Shown: positions 1 to 6,992 of the stretch, piece after piece
How the letters are laid out: each line of letters opens with the position of its first letter
Numbering within the stretch: the stretch's first letter is position 1
Assembly: GCA_029010655.1 (NCBI GenBank)
Contig: JAQXKW010000012.1
Span: 1-9,299 of the forward strand
Origin: Clostridia bacterium
Lineage (GTDB): Bacteria; Bacillota; Clostridia; Oscillospirales; CAG-272
Reading direction: 5' to 3'
Length of the DNA stretch: 9,299 nucleotides
Position numbers and translations under genes: made by a program
The notes under the pieces: generated by a model
Seen by the model: only the letters and a program-made list of their open reading frames with translations
Told to the model about the DNA's origin: nothing
Databases searched by the model: none

Positions 1-179
1 ATAATGCGAAGACCCGTGTCGTCGCATATTTTTTTGAATTCTTCGGGAGAAAGCCCCGCAAAGCCGCAGGTCTCAACTCCGTCGTATCCCATTTCCTTAA
101 CCTTTCGCAGGGTTCCCTCAGGGTCTTTGTCCATAAAATCCCTGATGCTGAAAAGCTGAATTCCTATTGGCAATGACAT
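1..179 (-). CDS. Sugar phosphate isomerase/epimerase-like TIM-barrel protein (N-terminal part)
   Basis: Only the first 59 codons lie in the window; the gene continues past position 1. The protein starts MSLPIGIQLFSIRDFM, followed by a helix containing LRKVKEMGYDGVE and then SPEEFKKICDDTGL. This is the typical opening of the xylose isomerase-like TIM-barrel (AP endonuclease family 2) superfamily: strand 1 with GIQL-S-R, helix 1, then the GYDGVE strand 2. Members isomerise or epimerise sugars, inositols or their phosphates in the cytoplasm, usually with a divalent metal; the substrate cannot be told from this piece. The start is fixed by a GGAGG at 188-192 (minus strand) 8 nt upstream of ATG. 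It is divergent from the cohesin-protein operon and has its own promoter. The family assignment is fairly safe, the exact reaction unknown. Confidence 0.85.
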   Translation of the reverse strand, partial: MSLPIGIQLFSIRDFMDKDPEGTLRKVKEMGYDGVETCGFAGLSPEEFKKICDDTGLRI

Positions 180-200
180 AACGGTGTCCTCCGGGTATGA

Positions 201-220
201 TAGTTTCATTAATGAAATTA
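201..220. promoter_or_regulatory. Palindromic operator candidate at the minus-strand transcription start
   Basis: TTTCATTAATGAAA (204-217) is a perfect 14-bp palindrome, extended to an imperfect 20-bp dyad by TA at each outer end. It touches the minus-strand -10 box and covers the predicted start of transcription. This is a classic place for a repressor dimer to bind. The regulator is not identifiable from the window. Confidence 0.5.
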
Positions 221-245
221 TATTGCCGATAGCGGGGAAAATCAA
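217..245 (-). promoter_or_regulatory. Sigma-A promoter of the minus-strand isomerase-like gene
   Basis: Read on the minus strand, TTGATT (245-240) and a perfect TATAAT (222-217) are separated by exactly 17 nt. The predicted transcription start is near 210, giving a leader of about 30 nt to the ATG at 179. It is divergent from the promoter at 289-317. Confidence 0.75.
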
Positions 246-288
246 GAGGTTTTTCAATTATTCCGCAGAAAAAACGAATATTAACAAC

Positions 289-317
289 TTGACATAGGGT
301 GAGCCGTAGGGTATAAT
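289..317 (+). promoter_or_regulatory. Perfect consensus sigma-A promoter of the cohesin-protein operon
   Basis: TTGACA (289-294), a 17-nt spacer and TATAAT (312-317) match the housekeeping consensus at all twelve positions. The expected start is near 324, leaving a leader of about 38 nt before the ATG at 362. It implies strong basal transcription of the four genes that follow unless a factor represses it. Confidence 0.9.
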
Positions 318-361
318 ATACATTAGCGAGAAGTATTCTCAAACCGAAAGGAAAAATCGAT

Positions 362-1303
362 ATGAAAAAAGTTGTTTCACTAATCCTTTGTGCAGTAATG
401 CTTGCAGGCTTGCTGTCCGTGGTATCTTTTGCCAAGGATACTGACATGCAGTTCTCCGTTAAGGGCGCCAAGGGTAAACCCGGCGATACCGTAGACGTTG
501 AAGTGTATGTGGATAAAAACATAGGCACCTGGGCTATGAAATTTCATGTCCATTTCGACAGCACCGCTCTGAAGCTCAAGGACGTAAAGAACGGTACTGT
601 CTATAAGGACAGCGATTTTACAAAGAGCGTTCTTACCAACGACGGATATTATGTATACTACGCTCAGATGGATGATCCCGAGGAAAACAATACAAATACG
701 GGACTTGTGCTGACGCTTACCTTTGAATTAACGGAAAGAGCTGTAAACGGCTACCATGACGTGTGGCTGGTGTTCCCCGATAACGGTGTGGGCTGGTTCT
801 TTGACGCAAAGGATCTGAACGTTGACCGCTCCGTCCCCGCAGACGGCGAGGTTAAGGCCTCCGTTACCGTTACCGGCTCCGAGGCTACAAGCGAGCTTGC
901 TACCGACGACAAGGGTGTAATCGCCGATAAGGAAACGAAAGAGCCCGTCACCGCATATGTTACCGACGATAAGGGCGAGTTGTTAGAGAACGAAAAGGGC
1001 GAGCTTGAAACCTATGTGGTACCCAGCGGAAAGAAGGAGGACGCTCCTCAGTACGTTACTGACGCCGACGGCAACTTTGTCCGTGACAGCGAGGGCAACT
1101 ACGAAACCTACTACGAGGACGCCAAGGGCAATATTGTAGATAAAAACGCAGAAACTTCCGGAACTGCTTCTGCTGATACCTCAAAGGATAATTCAACGCT
1201 CCGCAAGGTGCTTATTATCGCCGCAGTAGTGTGCGTTGCGGTAGCGGCGGTAATAATCGTAATTGTAATTACAGGCTCCAAAAAGAAGAACAAAGAGGGC
1301 TGA
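362..1303 (+). CDS. Secreted, membrane-anchored cohesin-like domain protein
   Basis: The 313-residue protein has a signal peptide (1-24, lysines then a hydrophobic core ending VVSFA). It is followed by a cohesin-like beta-sandwich (about 29-170: GKPGDTVDVEVYVD, then GTWAMKFHVHFDSTAL and a GLVLTLTFEL strand). Next come acidic Gly/Asp repeats (181-264), a Ser/Thr linker, one transmembrane segment (283-304) and a lysine-rich cytoplasmic tail (GSKKKNKEG). The topology places the domain outside the cell on a type I membrane anchor rather than an LPXTG or S-layer anchor. Cohesins of cellulosomes bind dockerins. Isolated cohesin-like domains also occur in non-cellulosomal surface proteins, so a dockerin partner is only a possibility. 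AAAGGA (347-352) lies 9 nt before the ATG. It is the first gene of an operon with three further membrane proteins. The domain call rests on pattern recognition; other bacterial Ig-like folds are the alternative. Confidence 0.75.
   Translation: MKKVVSLILCAVMLAGLLSVVSFAKDTDMQFSVKGAKGKPGDTVDVEVYVDKNIGTWAMKFHVHFDSTALKLKDVKNGTVYKDSDFTKSVLTNDGYYVYYAQMDDPEENNTNTGLVLTLTFELTERAVNGYHDVWLVFPDNGVGWFFDAKDLNVDRSVPADGEVKASVTVTGSEATSELATDDKGVIADKETKEPVTAYVTDDKGELLENEKGELETYVVPSGKKEDAPQYVTDADGNFVRDSEGNYETYYEDAKGNIVDKNAETSGTASADTSKDNSTLRKVLIIAAVVCVAVAAVIIVIVITGSKKKNKEG
902..1153 (+). repeat. Internal protein repeats of the cohesin-like surface protein
   Basis: Three tandem units start TDDKG, TDDKG and TDADG at residues 181, 201 and 233. 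The second (962-1057) and third (1058-1153) are both exactly 32 residues (96 bp); the first (902-961) is a 20-residue short form. The shared pattern is T-D-x-x-G, an acidic residue, then (K/E)G-x-x-E-T-Y. The units are acidic, glycine-bearing and form a stalk between the folded domain and the membrane anchor. They are diverged at DNA level, so not a recent duplication. Confidence 0.7.
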
Positions 1304-1361
1304 CAAAGGTAATATAACCCCCGCCTCCGTCATAAGATAAGAAAAAACGGAGTGAGGGAGA

Positions 1362-1871
1362 ATGGAAACCGATAAGCTGCGGAGCATAAGCGTAAAAGAT
1401 TTCAAAAAGCTAACGGCAATACTTGTAACGGCGGCGCTTTTCGCCGCCGTTTGGATAGGACTGAAAATGCCGTCGGGAAAAGGCTTTTCGGTTTCGGTGC
1501 TTTCCCCCGTTTCGGGAAAGGACGCCTTGACAGGCGCGGCAATGCTGTGCTTTCCCGACCTTTTGTCGGCGGCACTTCTCACCGTTTCCGGGGGCAGAGC
1601 GTTTACATATGCCGCCGTCTTGTCGGTGTTTTCCCTGAGAGGACTTGCAATAGGTCATACGGCGAATTTCTGCACGGTCAATTCCGTGGAAGGTGCCGCT
1701 ATAGGAGCCTTTATTTCCTACTGTGCGGTAACGCTTCTTTTGGCGGTGTACGCTGTATTTATCCGTGAGGAAAAGGGAGAAACGGGAGCTTTTTTCAAAA
1801 TGCTCTGCTATTTTACGGTCAGCGGAGCGTCTGTGGTGCTCAGAGTAGTGCCGTACCTGTTTATAAGCTGA
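1362..1871 (+). CDS. Small polytopic membrane protein of unknown function
   Basis: I do not recognise this 169-residue protein. After a short polar N-terminus (1-15) it has about five hydrophobic segments (roughly 17-34, 57-74, 80-97, 112-133 and 143-168), with Gly/Ala-rich cores and cysteines at 63, 104, 121 and 149. The only clear charged cytoplasmic-type loop is IREEKGETG (about 134-142). Size and layout loosely recall SpoIIM-type (DUF95) membrane proteins, but no signature motif is visible, so I do not claim this. GGAG at 1349-1352, 9 nt before the ATG, sets the start. It lies 58 nt after the cohesin-like gene and 29 nt before the DUF624 gene, so it is almost certainly co-transcribed with both. 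Confidence 0.7.
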   Translation: METDKLRSISVKDFKKLTAILVTAALFAAVWIGLKMPSGKGFSVSVLSPVSGKDALTGAAMLCFPDLLSAALLTVSGGRAFTYAAVLSVFSLRGLAIGHTANFCTVNSVEGAAIGAFISYCAVTLLLAVYAVFIREEKGETGAFFKMLCYFTVSGASVVLRVVPYLFIS

Positions 1872-1900
1872 CGGTCGGGAAAAAGGAAAGGAAAAAACGG

Positions 1901-2914
1901 ATGCCGAAAAAATACGAGAATATGGGCGACGGCGCCGAAGAGCGTGAAGAAGCGGCGAATAAAAAGAAAAAAAGATTTACTCTCAATCCCTTTGAAACCG
2001 TTTTCCGAAAGGACGGAAAAGGAGTGGAAAAGGGAGAATTAAAGGTTCTGGAAAAGCCCGGCTTTGTAAACTATTTCAAACTGCTGGGACGGAGAATGAA
2101 CCATGTTTTTTCCGTAAACCTTCTGACGGTTTTCGGGAATTTTCCCATCTTTTTCGCCCTTGCGGCAATAGCATATACAACCCGTGAGGTGCTGGGACCC
2201 GATTCACAGATCTATCCCGTGCTTTTCGGAAGTGCGTATTTCGACCATTCCCCCGTAATAACGGCGCTTTTGGGCATTTTCGGCAGACAGGATTCCATAT
2301 CAATGATGACCACCGCCACATACGTGTTTTTGGGGCTCACATTGCTTTTGTTCATCACCTTCGGACCCGTCAATGCGGGCGTTGCGTATATTATACGCAA
2401 TATAATGAGGGGCGACCCCGTGTTTGTGTGGAGCGATTTCTGGTATGCAATAAAAAAGAATTTTAAGCAGGCGCTTATTTTCGGTATTATCGATTTGCTG
2501 ATGATAGGCATGCTTGCCTTTGATATGCTGTCATACAGAGTCAACGCAGGGCTTTCCTCCATTAATATGATGCTGTACGTTATAAGCTACGGAATGAGTA
2601 TTCTGTATTTCTTCATACGAATGTATCCGTATCTGATGATAGTCACCTTTGATATGAGCATTTTCAAGATAATAAAGAACAGCGTGTTCTTTGCGATTCT
2701 GGGCTTTAAGCGCAACGTAATGGCGCTTTTGGCAACTGTAATTCTTGTAGTTCTCGATATATACCTGATAAGACTTTTCATGCCGTTGGGACTTATTTTA
2801 CCGTTTGTAATTCTTTTCGGGCTTCTTCAGTATACCTCCGTGTACTGTGCGTTCCCGAAAATTAAAGAAATAATGATAGACCCCTATTATAAAGAGGTCT
2901 CCAAAGCTGAATAA
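1901..2914 (+). CDS. DUF624/YesL-like integral membrane protein with extended N-terminus
   Basis: The 337-residue protein has a long charged, Lys-rich cytoplasmic N-terminus (1-65) and about six membrane segments (69-93, 132-153, 190-212, 220-243, 270-292, 294-316). The core carries DUF624/YesL features: a first helix ending in a proline (NLLTVFGNFPIFF), GPVNAGVAYIIRN (155-167), and MRGDPVFVWSDFW (169-181) followed by a KKNFKQA amphipathic stretch. YesL homologues usually have about 200-220 residues and sit next to carbohydrate ABC transporters; their role is not established. The extra length here comes from the N-terminus and an extracellular loop of about 40 residues after the first helix. 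AAAGGA (1887-1892) lies 8 nt before the ATG. Third gene of the operon, 29 nt after its upstream neighbour. Confidence 0.8.
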   Translation: MPKKYENMGDGAEEREEAANKKKKRFTLNPFETVFRKDGKGVEKGELKVLEKPGFVNYFKLLGRRMNHVFSVNLLTVFGNFPIFFALAAIAYTTREVLGPDSQIYPVLFGSAYFDHSPVITALLGIFGRQDSISMMTTATYVFLGLTLLLFITFGPVNAGVAYIIRNIMRGDPVFVWSDFWYAIKKNFKQALIFGIIDLLMIGMLAFDMLSYRVNAGLSSINMMLYVISYGMSILYFFIRMYPYLMIVTFDMSIFKIIKNSVFFAILGFKRNVMALLATVILVVLDIYLIRLFMPLGLILPFVILFGLLQYTSVYCAFPKIKEIMIDPYYKEVSKAE

Positions 2915-2919
2915 ATTTC

Positions 2920-2945
2920 GGGAGAAGCAGTCAGTTGCTCCTCCC
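2920..2945 (+). other. Intercistronic stem-loop between the DUF624 and EamA genes
   Basis: GGGAG (2920-2924) pairs with CTCCC (2941-2945) and AGCA (2926-2929) with TGCT (2936-2939), separated by one mismatch around a 6-nt loop. No T-run follows, so it is not a standard terminator. It may cause partial attenuation or protect the upstream mRNA end. Confidence 0.5.
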
Positions 2946-2974
2946 TTCACATTTGAAAAATAGAGGTTGTAGAA

Positions 2975-3388
2975 ATGTGGATTGTGTTCGCTGTGCTTTC
3001 GTCGGTGTTTGCGGCGCTGACTTCAATACTGGCAAAGGTGGGAATCAACGGGGTTAATTCAAACCTTGCCACGGCAATAAGAACGGCAGTTGTTCTCATA
3101 ATGGCGTGGGGAATGGTTTTTCTCACAAATGCCCACACGGGAATTTCCGAAATCAGTAAGAAAAGCTGGATATTTCTCATCCTTTCGGGGGCGGCAACGG
3201 GCATTTCGTGGCTTTGCTATTATAAAGCCCTGCAAACGGGAGACGTTTCAAAGGTTGTGCCCATAGATAAGCTGAGCGTGGTAATAACGCTCATTTTAGC
3301 GTTTGTTTTCCTGCATGAGGACTTTACCGCAAAATCTCTCATAGGCTGTCTGCTTATAGGAGCCGGCACGCTTGTAATGGTGCTGTAA
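2975..3388 (+). CDS. Half-size EamA (DMT superfamily) transporter
   Basis: The 137-residue protein is a single EamA repeat with five hydrophobic segments (2-22, 32-51, 64-83, 97-113, 119-137). Diagnostic stretches are WLCYYKALQTGDVSKVVPID (79-98), then KLSVVITLILAFVFLHE (99-115) and a glycine-rich final helix (IGCLLIGAGTLVMVL). Most EamA transporters have about 300 residues and two such repeats; complete single-repeat proteins of about 140 residues are a known subgroup and must dimerise, so this is not a truncation. The substrate is unknown; the superfamily exports or imports amino acids, nucleotide sugars and other metabolites. AGAGG at 2962-2966 lies 8 nt before the ATG. It is the last gene before a strong terminator, 60 nt after the DUF624 gene. 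Confidence 0.88.
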   Translation: MWIVFAVLSSVFAALTSILAKVGINGVNSNLATAIRTAVVLIMAWGMVFLTNAHTGISEISKKSWIFLILSGAATGISWLCYYKALQTGDVSKVVPIDKLSVVITLILAFVFLHEDFTAKSLIGCLLIGAGTLVMVL

Positions 3389-3417
3389 ACGAATACATAC
3401 CGCCGAAATTTACACTC

Positions 3418-3448
3418 GGCACGGCTCGGACCGTGCCCTTTTTGTTTT
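3418..3448 (+). terminator. Rho-independent terminator of the cohesin-protein operon
   Basis: GGCACGG (3418-3424) pairs perfectly with CCGTGCC (3431-3437) around a 6-nt loop. The 7-bp GC-rich stem is followed by C, T5, G, T4. It lies 29 nt after the EamA stop codon and cleanly separates the operon from the Hpt/kinase unit. Confidence 0.94.
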
Positions 3449-3473
3449 CAATTAATAAAATATCAATATATTG

Positions 3474-3502
3474 TTGATTTATCTAAAAGTATGTGCTATA
3501 CT
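3474..3502 (+). promoter_or_regulatory. Promoter of the Hpt/hybrid kinase unit (extended -10)
   Basis: TTGATT (3474-3479), 17 nt, then TATACT (3497-3502), preceded by TGC (3494-3496), which makes an extended -10. Transcription should start near 3509, giving a leader of about 140 nt with an inverted repeat. A TTGACA at 3555-3560 lacks a good -10 at a proper distance and is less likely. Confidence 0.65.
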
Positions 3503-3531
3503 CTATACAATAATATGTCATAAAATAGCAA

Positions 3532-3574
3532 AATTATGCAAATAAATACCTTATTTGACAATTTTTGCATAATT
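3532..3574 (+). repeat. Perfect 11-bp inverted repeat in the hpt leader
   Basis: AATTATGCAAA (3532-3542) is repeated inverted as TTTGCATAATT (3564-3574) with 21 nt between. A second hairpin, CAAATAA (3539-3545) with TTATTTG (3551-3557), shares bases 3539-3542 with the first, so the two cannot form together. It may be an operator dyad or a leader RNA structure; no T-run follows. Confidence 0.6.
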
Positions 3575-3650
3575 CGGGACTGTAAACATATACCGGCTTC
3601 ATACGGTTTCCGAATGTTATTCCTGTCATATAAATAACGGAGGATGCAGT

Positions 3651-4019
3651 ATGAAAATCGAAGATTGCTACGAAAAAATGGGCGCAAACTTTGGGGAGGT
3701 ATGCTCACGGCTTCCAAGCGTTTCGCTTGTTGAAAGGTTTTTGGGAAAATTTCTTGAGGATAAAAGCTATGAGACTCTTTGCAGTCAGCTTGAGTGCAAA
3801 AACAGAGAGGAAGCGTTCCGTGCCGCACATACCTTAAAGGGCGTGTGTGCAAACCTTGCCTTTACAAAGCTTTTCGATTCCGTTTCTCCTTTGACGGAGG
3901 CTCTTCGTCCGGAAGACGCCGCTGTTTCCGATACGGTGTTAAGCCTTTTCGGGAATGTCACAAAGGATTATGAACTTACGGTGAACGCTATCAGGGAGTA
4001 TCTGTCGGATAAAGAGTAA
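3651..4019 (+). CDS. Stand-alone Hpt (histidine phosphotransfer) protein
   Basis: The 122-residue helical protein carries the Hpt signature AAHTLKGVCANL at 58-69. His60 is the expected phosphoacceptor, Lys63 and Gly64 are the usual following residues, and the rest is a four-helix bundle of standard Hpt length. Such proteins move phosphate from a receiver aspartate of a hybrid kinase to the aspartate of an output response regulator, in the cytoplasm. The gene sits 46 nt upstream of a hybrid kinase that has two receivers but no Hpt of its own, so the two most likely work together. GGAGG (3639-3643), 7 nt before the ATG, sets the start. It is transcribed from the promoter at 3474-3502 through a structured leader. 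Confidence 0.9.
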   Translation: MKIEDCYEKMGANFGEVCSRLPSVSLVERFLGKFLEDKSYETLCSQLECKNREEAFRAAHTLKGVCANLAFTKLFDSVSPLTEALRPEDAAVSDTVLSLFGNVTKDYELTVNAIREYLSDKE

Positions 4020-4065
4020 CCCTTAAGGCGAGATTTATTTCAAAAAACGGAAAGGAGCGGATTTA

Positions 4066-6984
4066 ATGCGAAAACGGCTGTTTTTCGTGCTCGTTGCCAT
4101 TGTCCTGTCTGTGGGACTGATAATGGCAGGCGGCTGGTATTATAATTTCGTATCCGATACTATTTTTACGGAAAGTGCCGCCCACCTTACGGAGATATAT
4201 CATCAGGTAAACAGAACCTTCAACGGAATGGTGGGAAAAAACTGGAGCACCATGCGTATGTGGTCGTCCTATCTGAAGGATACGGAGGATGAAGCGTCCG
4301 TAAAAGCATTTATAGAAAACGCCCGCGAGGAAACGGGCTTTACGGACTTTTATTTCGTCTCAAAGGAAGGCGAGTATAAAACCATCGACGGCAAAATCGG
4401 TTATCTTGACCTGAAAAGCTCTCTGCCGGAGCTTGTGCTTGAGAAAAAAAGCGTGGTTGTAAACTCCGTAGTCCCCGGAAAGCCGGAGATTATGGTTTTT
4501 GCCGTGCCCGCTTCTTCCGGTACATATATGGGCTTCGGTTATGAAGCAATAGCAATCAGCTTTGACAACAGCGACCTTGTGGAAACCCTTAAAATTTCAG
4601 CCTTTGACGGAAAGTCCTCAAGCTACGTGGTTCACCCGGACGGACGGGTTATACTGGATAATGCAACAGGCGAAATTCAGGACGTTTATAATTTTCTCGG
4701 CATGCTTGAGGAGCGCTCCGAGCTGACCTCCGTGGAAATCGAAGGACTCAGGAGAGAATTTTTGAACGGCGGCTCCGGCGTAACCGTTTTCTCCGTGTCA
4801 GGCACGAAATACTACCTTGTCTATGAGTCTATGGATTTTGAAAACTGGGTAGTGCTGGGCGCAGTGCCGGCGTCCGTTGTCAACGAAAGCATGAATACCC
4901 TGCAATTTTCGTCGCTTTTGCTGGTTACGTCTATTGCCGCATGTGTTATCATTGCTCTGATAGTGATCGTGGTAGTAAGATACCGCCGAAGTCTTACGGA
5001 AAAGGATAAGGAGCTTCTGTTCAGAGAGGAGCTTTTCTCCGTCCTTTCCAATAATGTAGACGACGTGTTCGCCATGCTGGGGGCGAAAAATCTCCGTGTA
5101 AACTATATAAGCCCCAATGCTGACAGGCTTGTGGGTATACCGGCAGAGGCCGCTCAGAAGGACATACGGGTGGTGGACAGGCTTGTTAAAAATAAAAGCG
5201 ACGGTCTCATACTTGATAAGCTGCCTGATATCCTCCCCGGCGAACAGGCGGAGTGGGACAGGGAGTACATTCACCAAAAAACCGGAGAAACCCGCTGGTT
5301 CCATGTTACCGCCCTGTGCCGTAATATTAAAAGCGAGAAAAAGTACATTATAGTTCTGTCGGACCGTACCAAGGAAAAGAAAATCAATAAAAACCTTGAG
5401 GACGCCGTAAACCTGGCAAAGAGCGCCAATAAAGCAAAGAGCACCTTCCTTTCCAATATGTCCCACGATATACGTACCCCCATGAACGCAATTATCGGCT
5501 TTGCCTCACTTGCAACAGCCAACGTGGATAATCCGAAAAAGGTCGAGGATTACCTTGCGAAAATTCTGTCCTCGGGCACTCATCTGCTGTCGCTTATAAA
5601 CGACGTGCTTGATATGAGCCGTATCGAGAGCGGAAAAATATATCTTGAGGAGCAGGAGGTAAACCTTTCCGACGTTCTCCACGATATTAAAACCATTATC
5701 GGCGGACAGATCAACGCAAAACAGCTTGATCTGTATATGGACACGCTGGACGTTACCGACGAGGACGTGTTCTGCGACAGAACAAGACTTAATCAGGTTC
5801 TGCTGAATTTGCTTTCCAATGCGATTAAATTCACCCCCTCCGGCGGAACGGTGTCCGTGAGAGTAGCCCAGCTGCCGAACGCTCCTACAGGAAAGGGTGT
5901 ATATGAAATTCGGGTTAAGGATACGGGCATCGGCATGAGCAGTGATTTTGCCGAGCATATCTTTGAGCCCTTTGAACGGGAGCGCAGCTCCACCGTCAGC
6001 CAGATACAGGGCACGGGCCTCGGAATGGCTATTTCAAAGAATATCGTTGAAATGATGGGCGGTACCATTGAGGTCAATTCCGAAAAGGGCAAGGGTACGG
6101 AATTTGTAATCCGCCTGACACTGCGTCTTAGGTCTCAGCAAAAAATCGACCAGAGAATTGAGGAGCTGGAGGGGCTCAAGGCACTGGTTGCGGACGATGA
6201 CTTTAATACCTGCGACAGCGTGACCAAAATGCTGACAAAGGTGGGAATGCGTCCCGAATGGACCCTGTCCGGCACGGAAGCAGTACTTGGTGCAAGGCAG
6301 GCATCCGAGCTTAACGACTCCTTCCATGCCTATATTATCGACTGGCGGCTCCCCGATATGAACGGTATTGAGGTAACCCGTCAGATAAGAAGCATGGGAG
6401 ACGATACCCCCATTATTATCCTTACCGCCTATGACTGGACAAATATTGAGGACGAGGCAAAGGAGGCAGGCGTTACGGCGTTCTGCTCAAAGCCCATGTT
6501 TATGTCAGACCTTAGGGAATCCCTGCTTACGGCAATAGGCAAGCAGGAGATCAAGAAGAATAAAATTCTGCCCTCCGAGCCGGAAGCCGAGAAGCTGTCG
6601 GGCAGACGGGTGCTTTTGGCAGAGGATAACGAGCTGAACCGTGAAATCGCAATGGAAATACTGGGCGAATACGGCATGAAAATCGAAACTGCCGAAAACG
6701 GTGCCATAGCGGTGGAAAAGGTGGCAGGCTCCGAGCCCGGGTATTACGATTTGGTGCTTATGGATATTCAGATGCCCGTAATGGACGGCAGTCAGGCTAC
6801 CCGAAAAATAAGGGAGCTGGAAAATCCGAAGCTTTCCTCCATACCCATTATCGCAATGACCGCCAATGCCTTCGACGACGACAGAAAAGCCGCCGAGGAG
6901 TGCGGCATGAACGGCTTCCTTTCAAAGCCTATAAATATAGAGGAAGTTATTCAAACCCTGCAAAGAGTGCTTAACATACAATGA
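4066..6984 (+). CDS. Membrane hybrid sensor histidine kinase with dCache-like sensor, PAS and two receiver domains
   Basis: 972 residues. Order: transmembrane segment (5-25); extracellular dCache-like sensor (28-283, with SYVVHPDGRVILDN in the membrane-proximal half); transmembrane segment (284-304); PAS domain (about 320-437); HisKA with SHDIRTP at 466-472 (His467 phosphoacceptor); HATPase with N box around Asn585, DTGIGM at 619-624 and GTGLG at 649-653. REC1 (about 705-820) has Asp710-712, phosphoacceptor Asp759 and Lys809. REC2 (about 847-968) has Glu853/Asp854, phosphoacceptor Asp900 and Lys954. Every catalytic residue looks intact, so both receivers should be phosphorylatable. It senses an external small molecule (unknown) and passes phosphate from His467 to a receiver and then probably to Hpt His60 encoded just upstream. 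AAAGGAG (4051-4057) lies 8 nt before the ATG. No output regulator follows in the window. Confidence 0.95.
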   Translation: MRKRLFFVLVAIVLSVGLIMAGGWYYNFVSDTIFTESAAHLTEIYHQVNRTFNGMVGKNWSTMRMWSSYLKDTEDEASVKAFIENAREETGFTDFYFVSKEGEYKTIDGKIGYLDLKSSLPELVLEKKSVVVNSVVPGKPEIMVFAVPASSGTYMGFGYEAIAISFDNSDLVETLKISAFDGKSSSYVVHPDGRVILDNATGEIQDVYNFLGMLEERSELTSVEIEGLRREFLNGGSGVTVFSVSGTKYYLVYESMDFENWVVLGAVPASVVNESMNTLQFSSLLLVTSIAACVIIALIVIVVVRYRRSLTEKDKELLFREELFSVLSNNVDDVFAMLGAKNLRVNYISPNADRLVGIPAEAAQKDIRVVDRLVKNKSDGLILDKLPDILPGEQAEWDREYIHQKTGETRWFHVTALCRNIKSEKKYIIVLSDRTKEKKINKNLEDAVNLAKSANKAKSTFLSNMSHDIRTPMNAIIGFASLATANVDNPKKVEDYLAKILSSGTHLLSLINDVLDMSRIESGKIYLEEQEVNLSDVLHDIKTIIGGQINAKQLDLYMDTLDVTDEDVFCDRTRLNQVLLNLLSNAIKFTPSGGTVSVRVAQLPNAPTGKGVYEIRVKDTGIGMSSDFAEHIFEPFERERSSTVSQIQGTGLGMAISKNIVEMMGGTIEVNSEKGKGTEFVIRLTLRLRSQQKIDQRIEELEGLKALVADDDFNTCDSVTKMLTKVGMRPEWTLSGTEAVLGARQASELNDSFHAYIIDWRLPDMNGIEVTRQIRSMGDDTPIIILTAYDWTNIEDEAKEAGVTAFCSKPMFMSDLRESLLTAIGKQEIKKNKILPSEPEAEKLSGRRVLLAEDNELNREIAMEILGEYGMKIETAENGAIAVEKVAGSEPGYYDLVLMDIQMPVMDGSQATRKIRELENPKLSSIPIIAMTANAFDDDRKAAEECGMNGFLSKPINIEEVIQTLQRVLNIQ

Positions 6985-6992
6985 TAGCATGA

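Noticed and set aside
362..391. Lipoprotein signal for the cohesin-like protein (Cys10)
   Set aside because: The cysteine falls within the hydrophobic core near the N-terminus and hydrophobic residues continue after it; SFA at 22-24 fits a type I signal peptidase site.
1324..1352. CCTCCGT/ACGGAG pairing that could hide the ribosome site of the 1362 gene
   Set aside because: Only 6 bp with a 16-nt A-rich loop; too weak to claim translational control or a terminator.
3555..3586. TTGACA at 3555 as an alternative hpt promoter
   Set aside because: The nearest -10-like hexamer (TGTAAA, 3581) is 20 nt away and poor; TTGATT-17-TGC-TATACT upstream is much better.
4798..5466. 222-codon open frame on the minus strand inside the kinase gene
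   Set aside because: Lies wholly antisense to the PAS and HisKA coding region, whose plus-frame protein is clearly conserved. No ribosome site or family resemblance; a codon-bias shadow.
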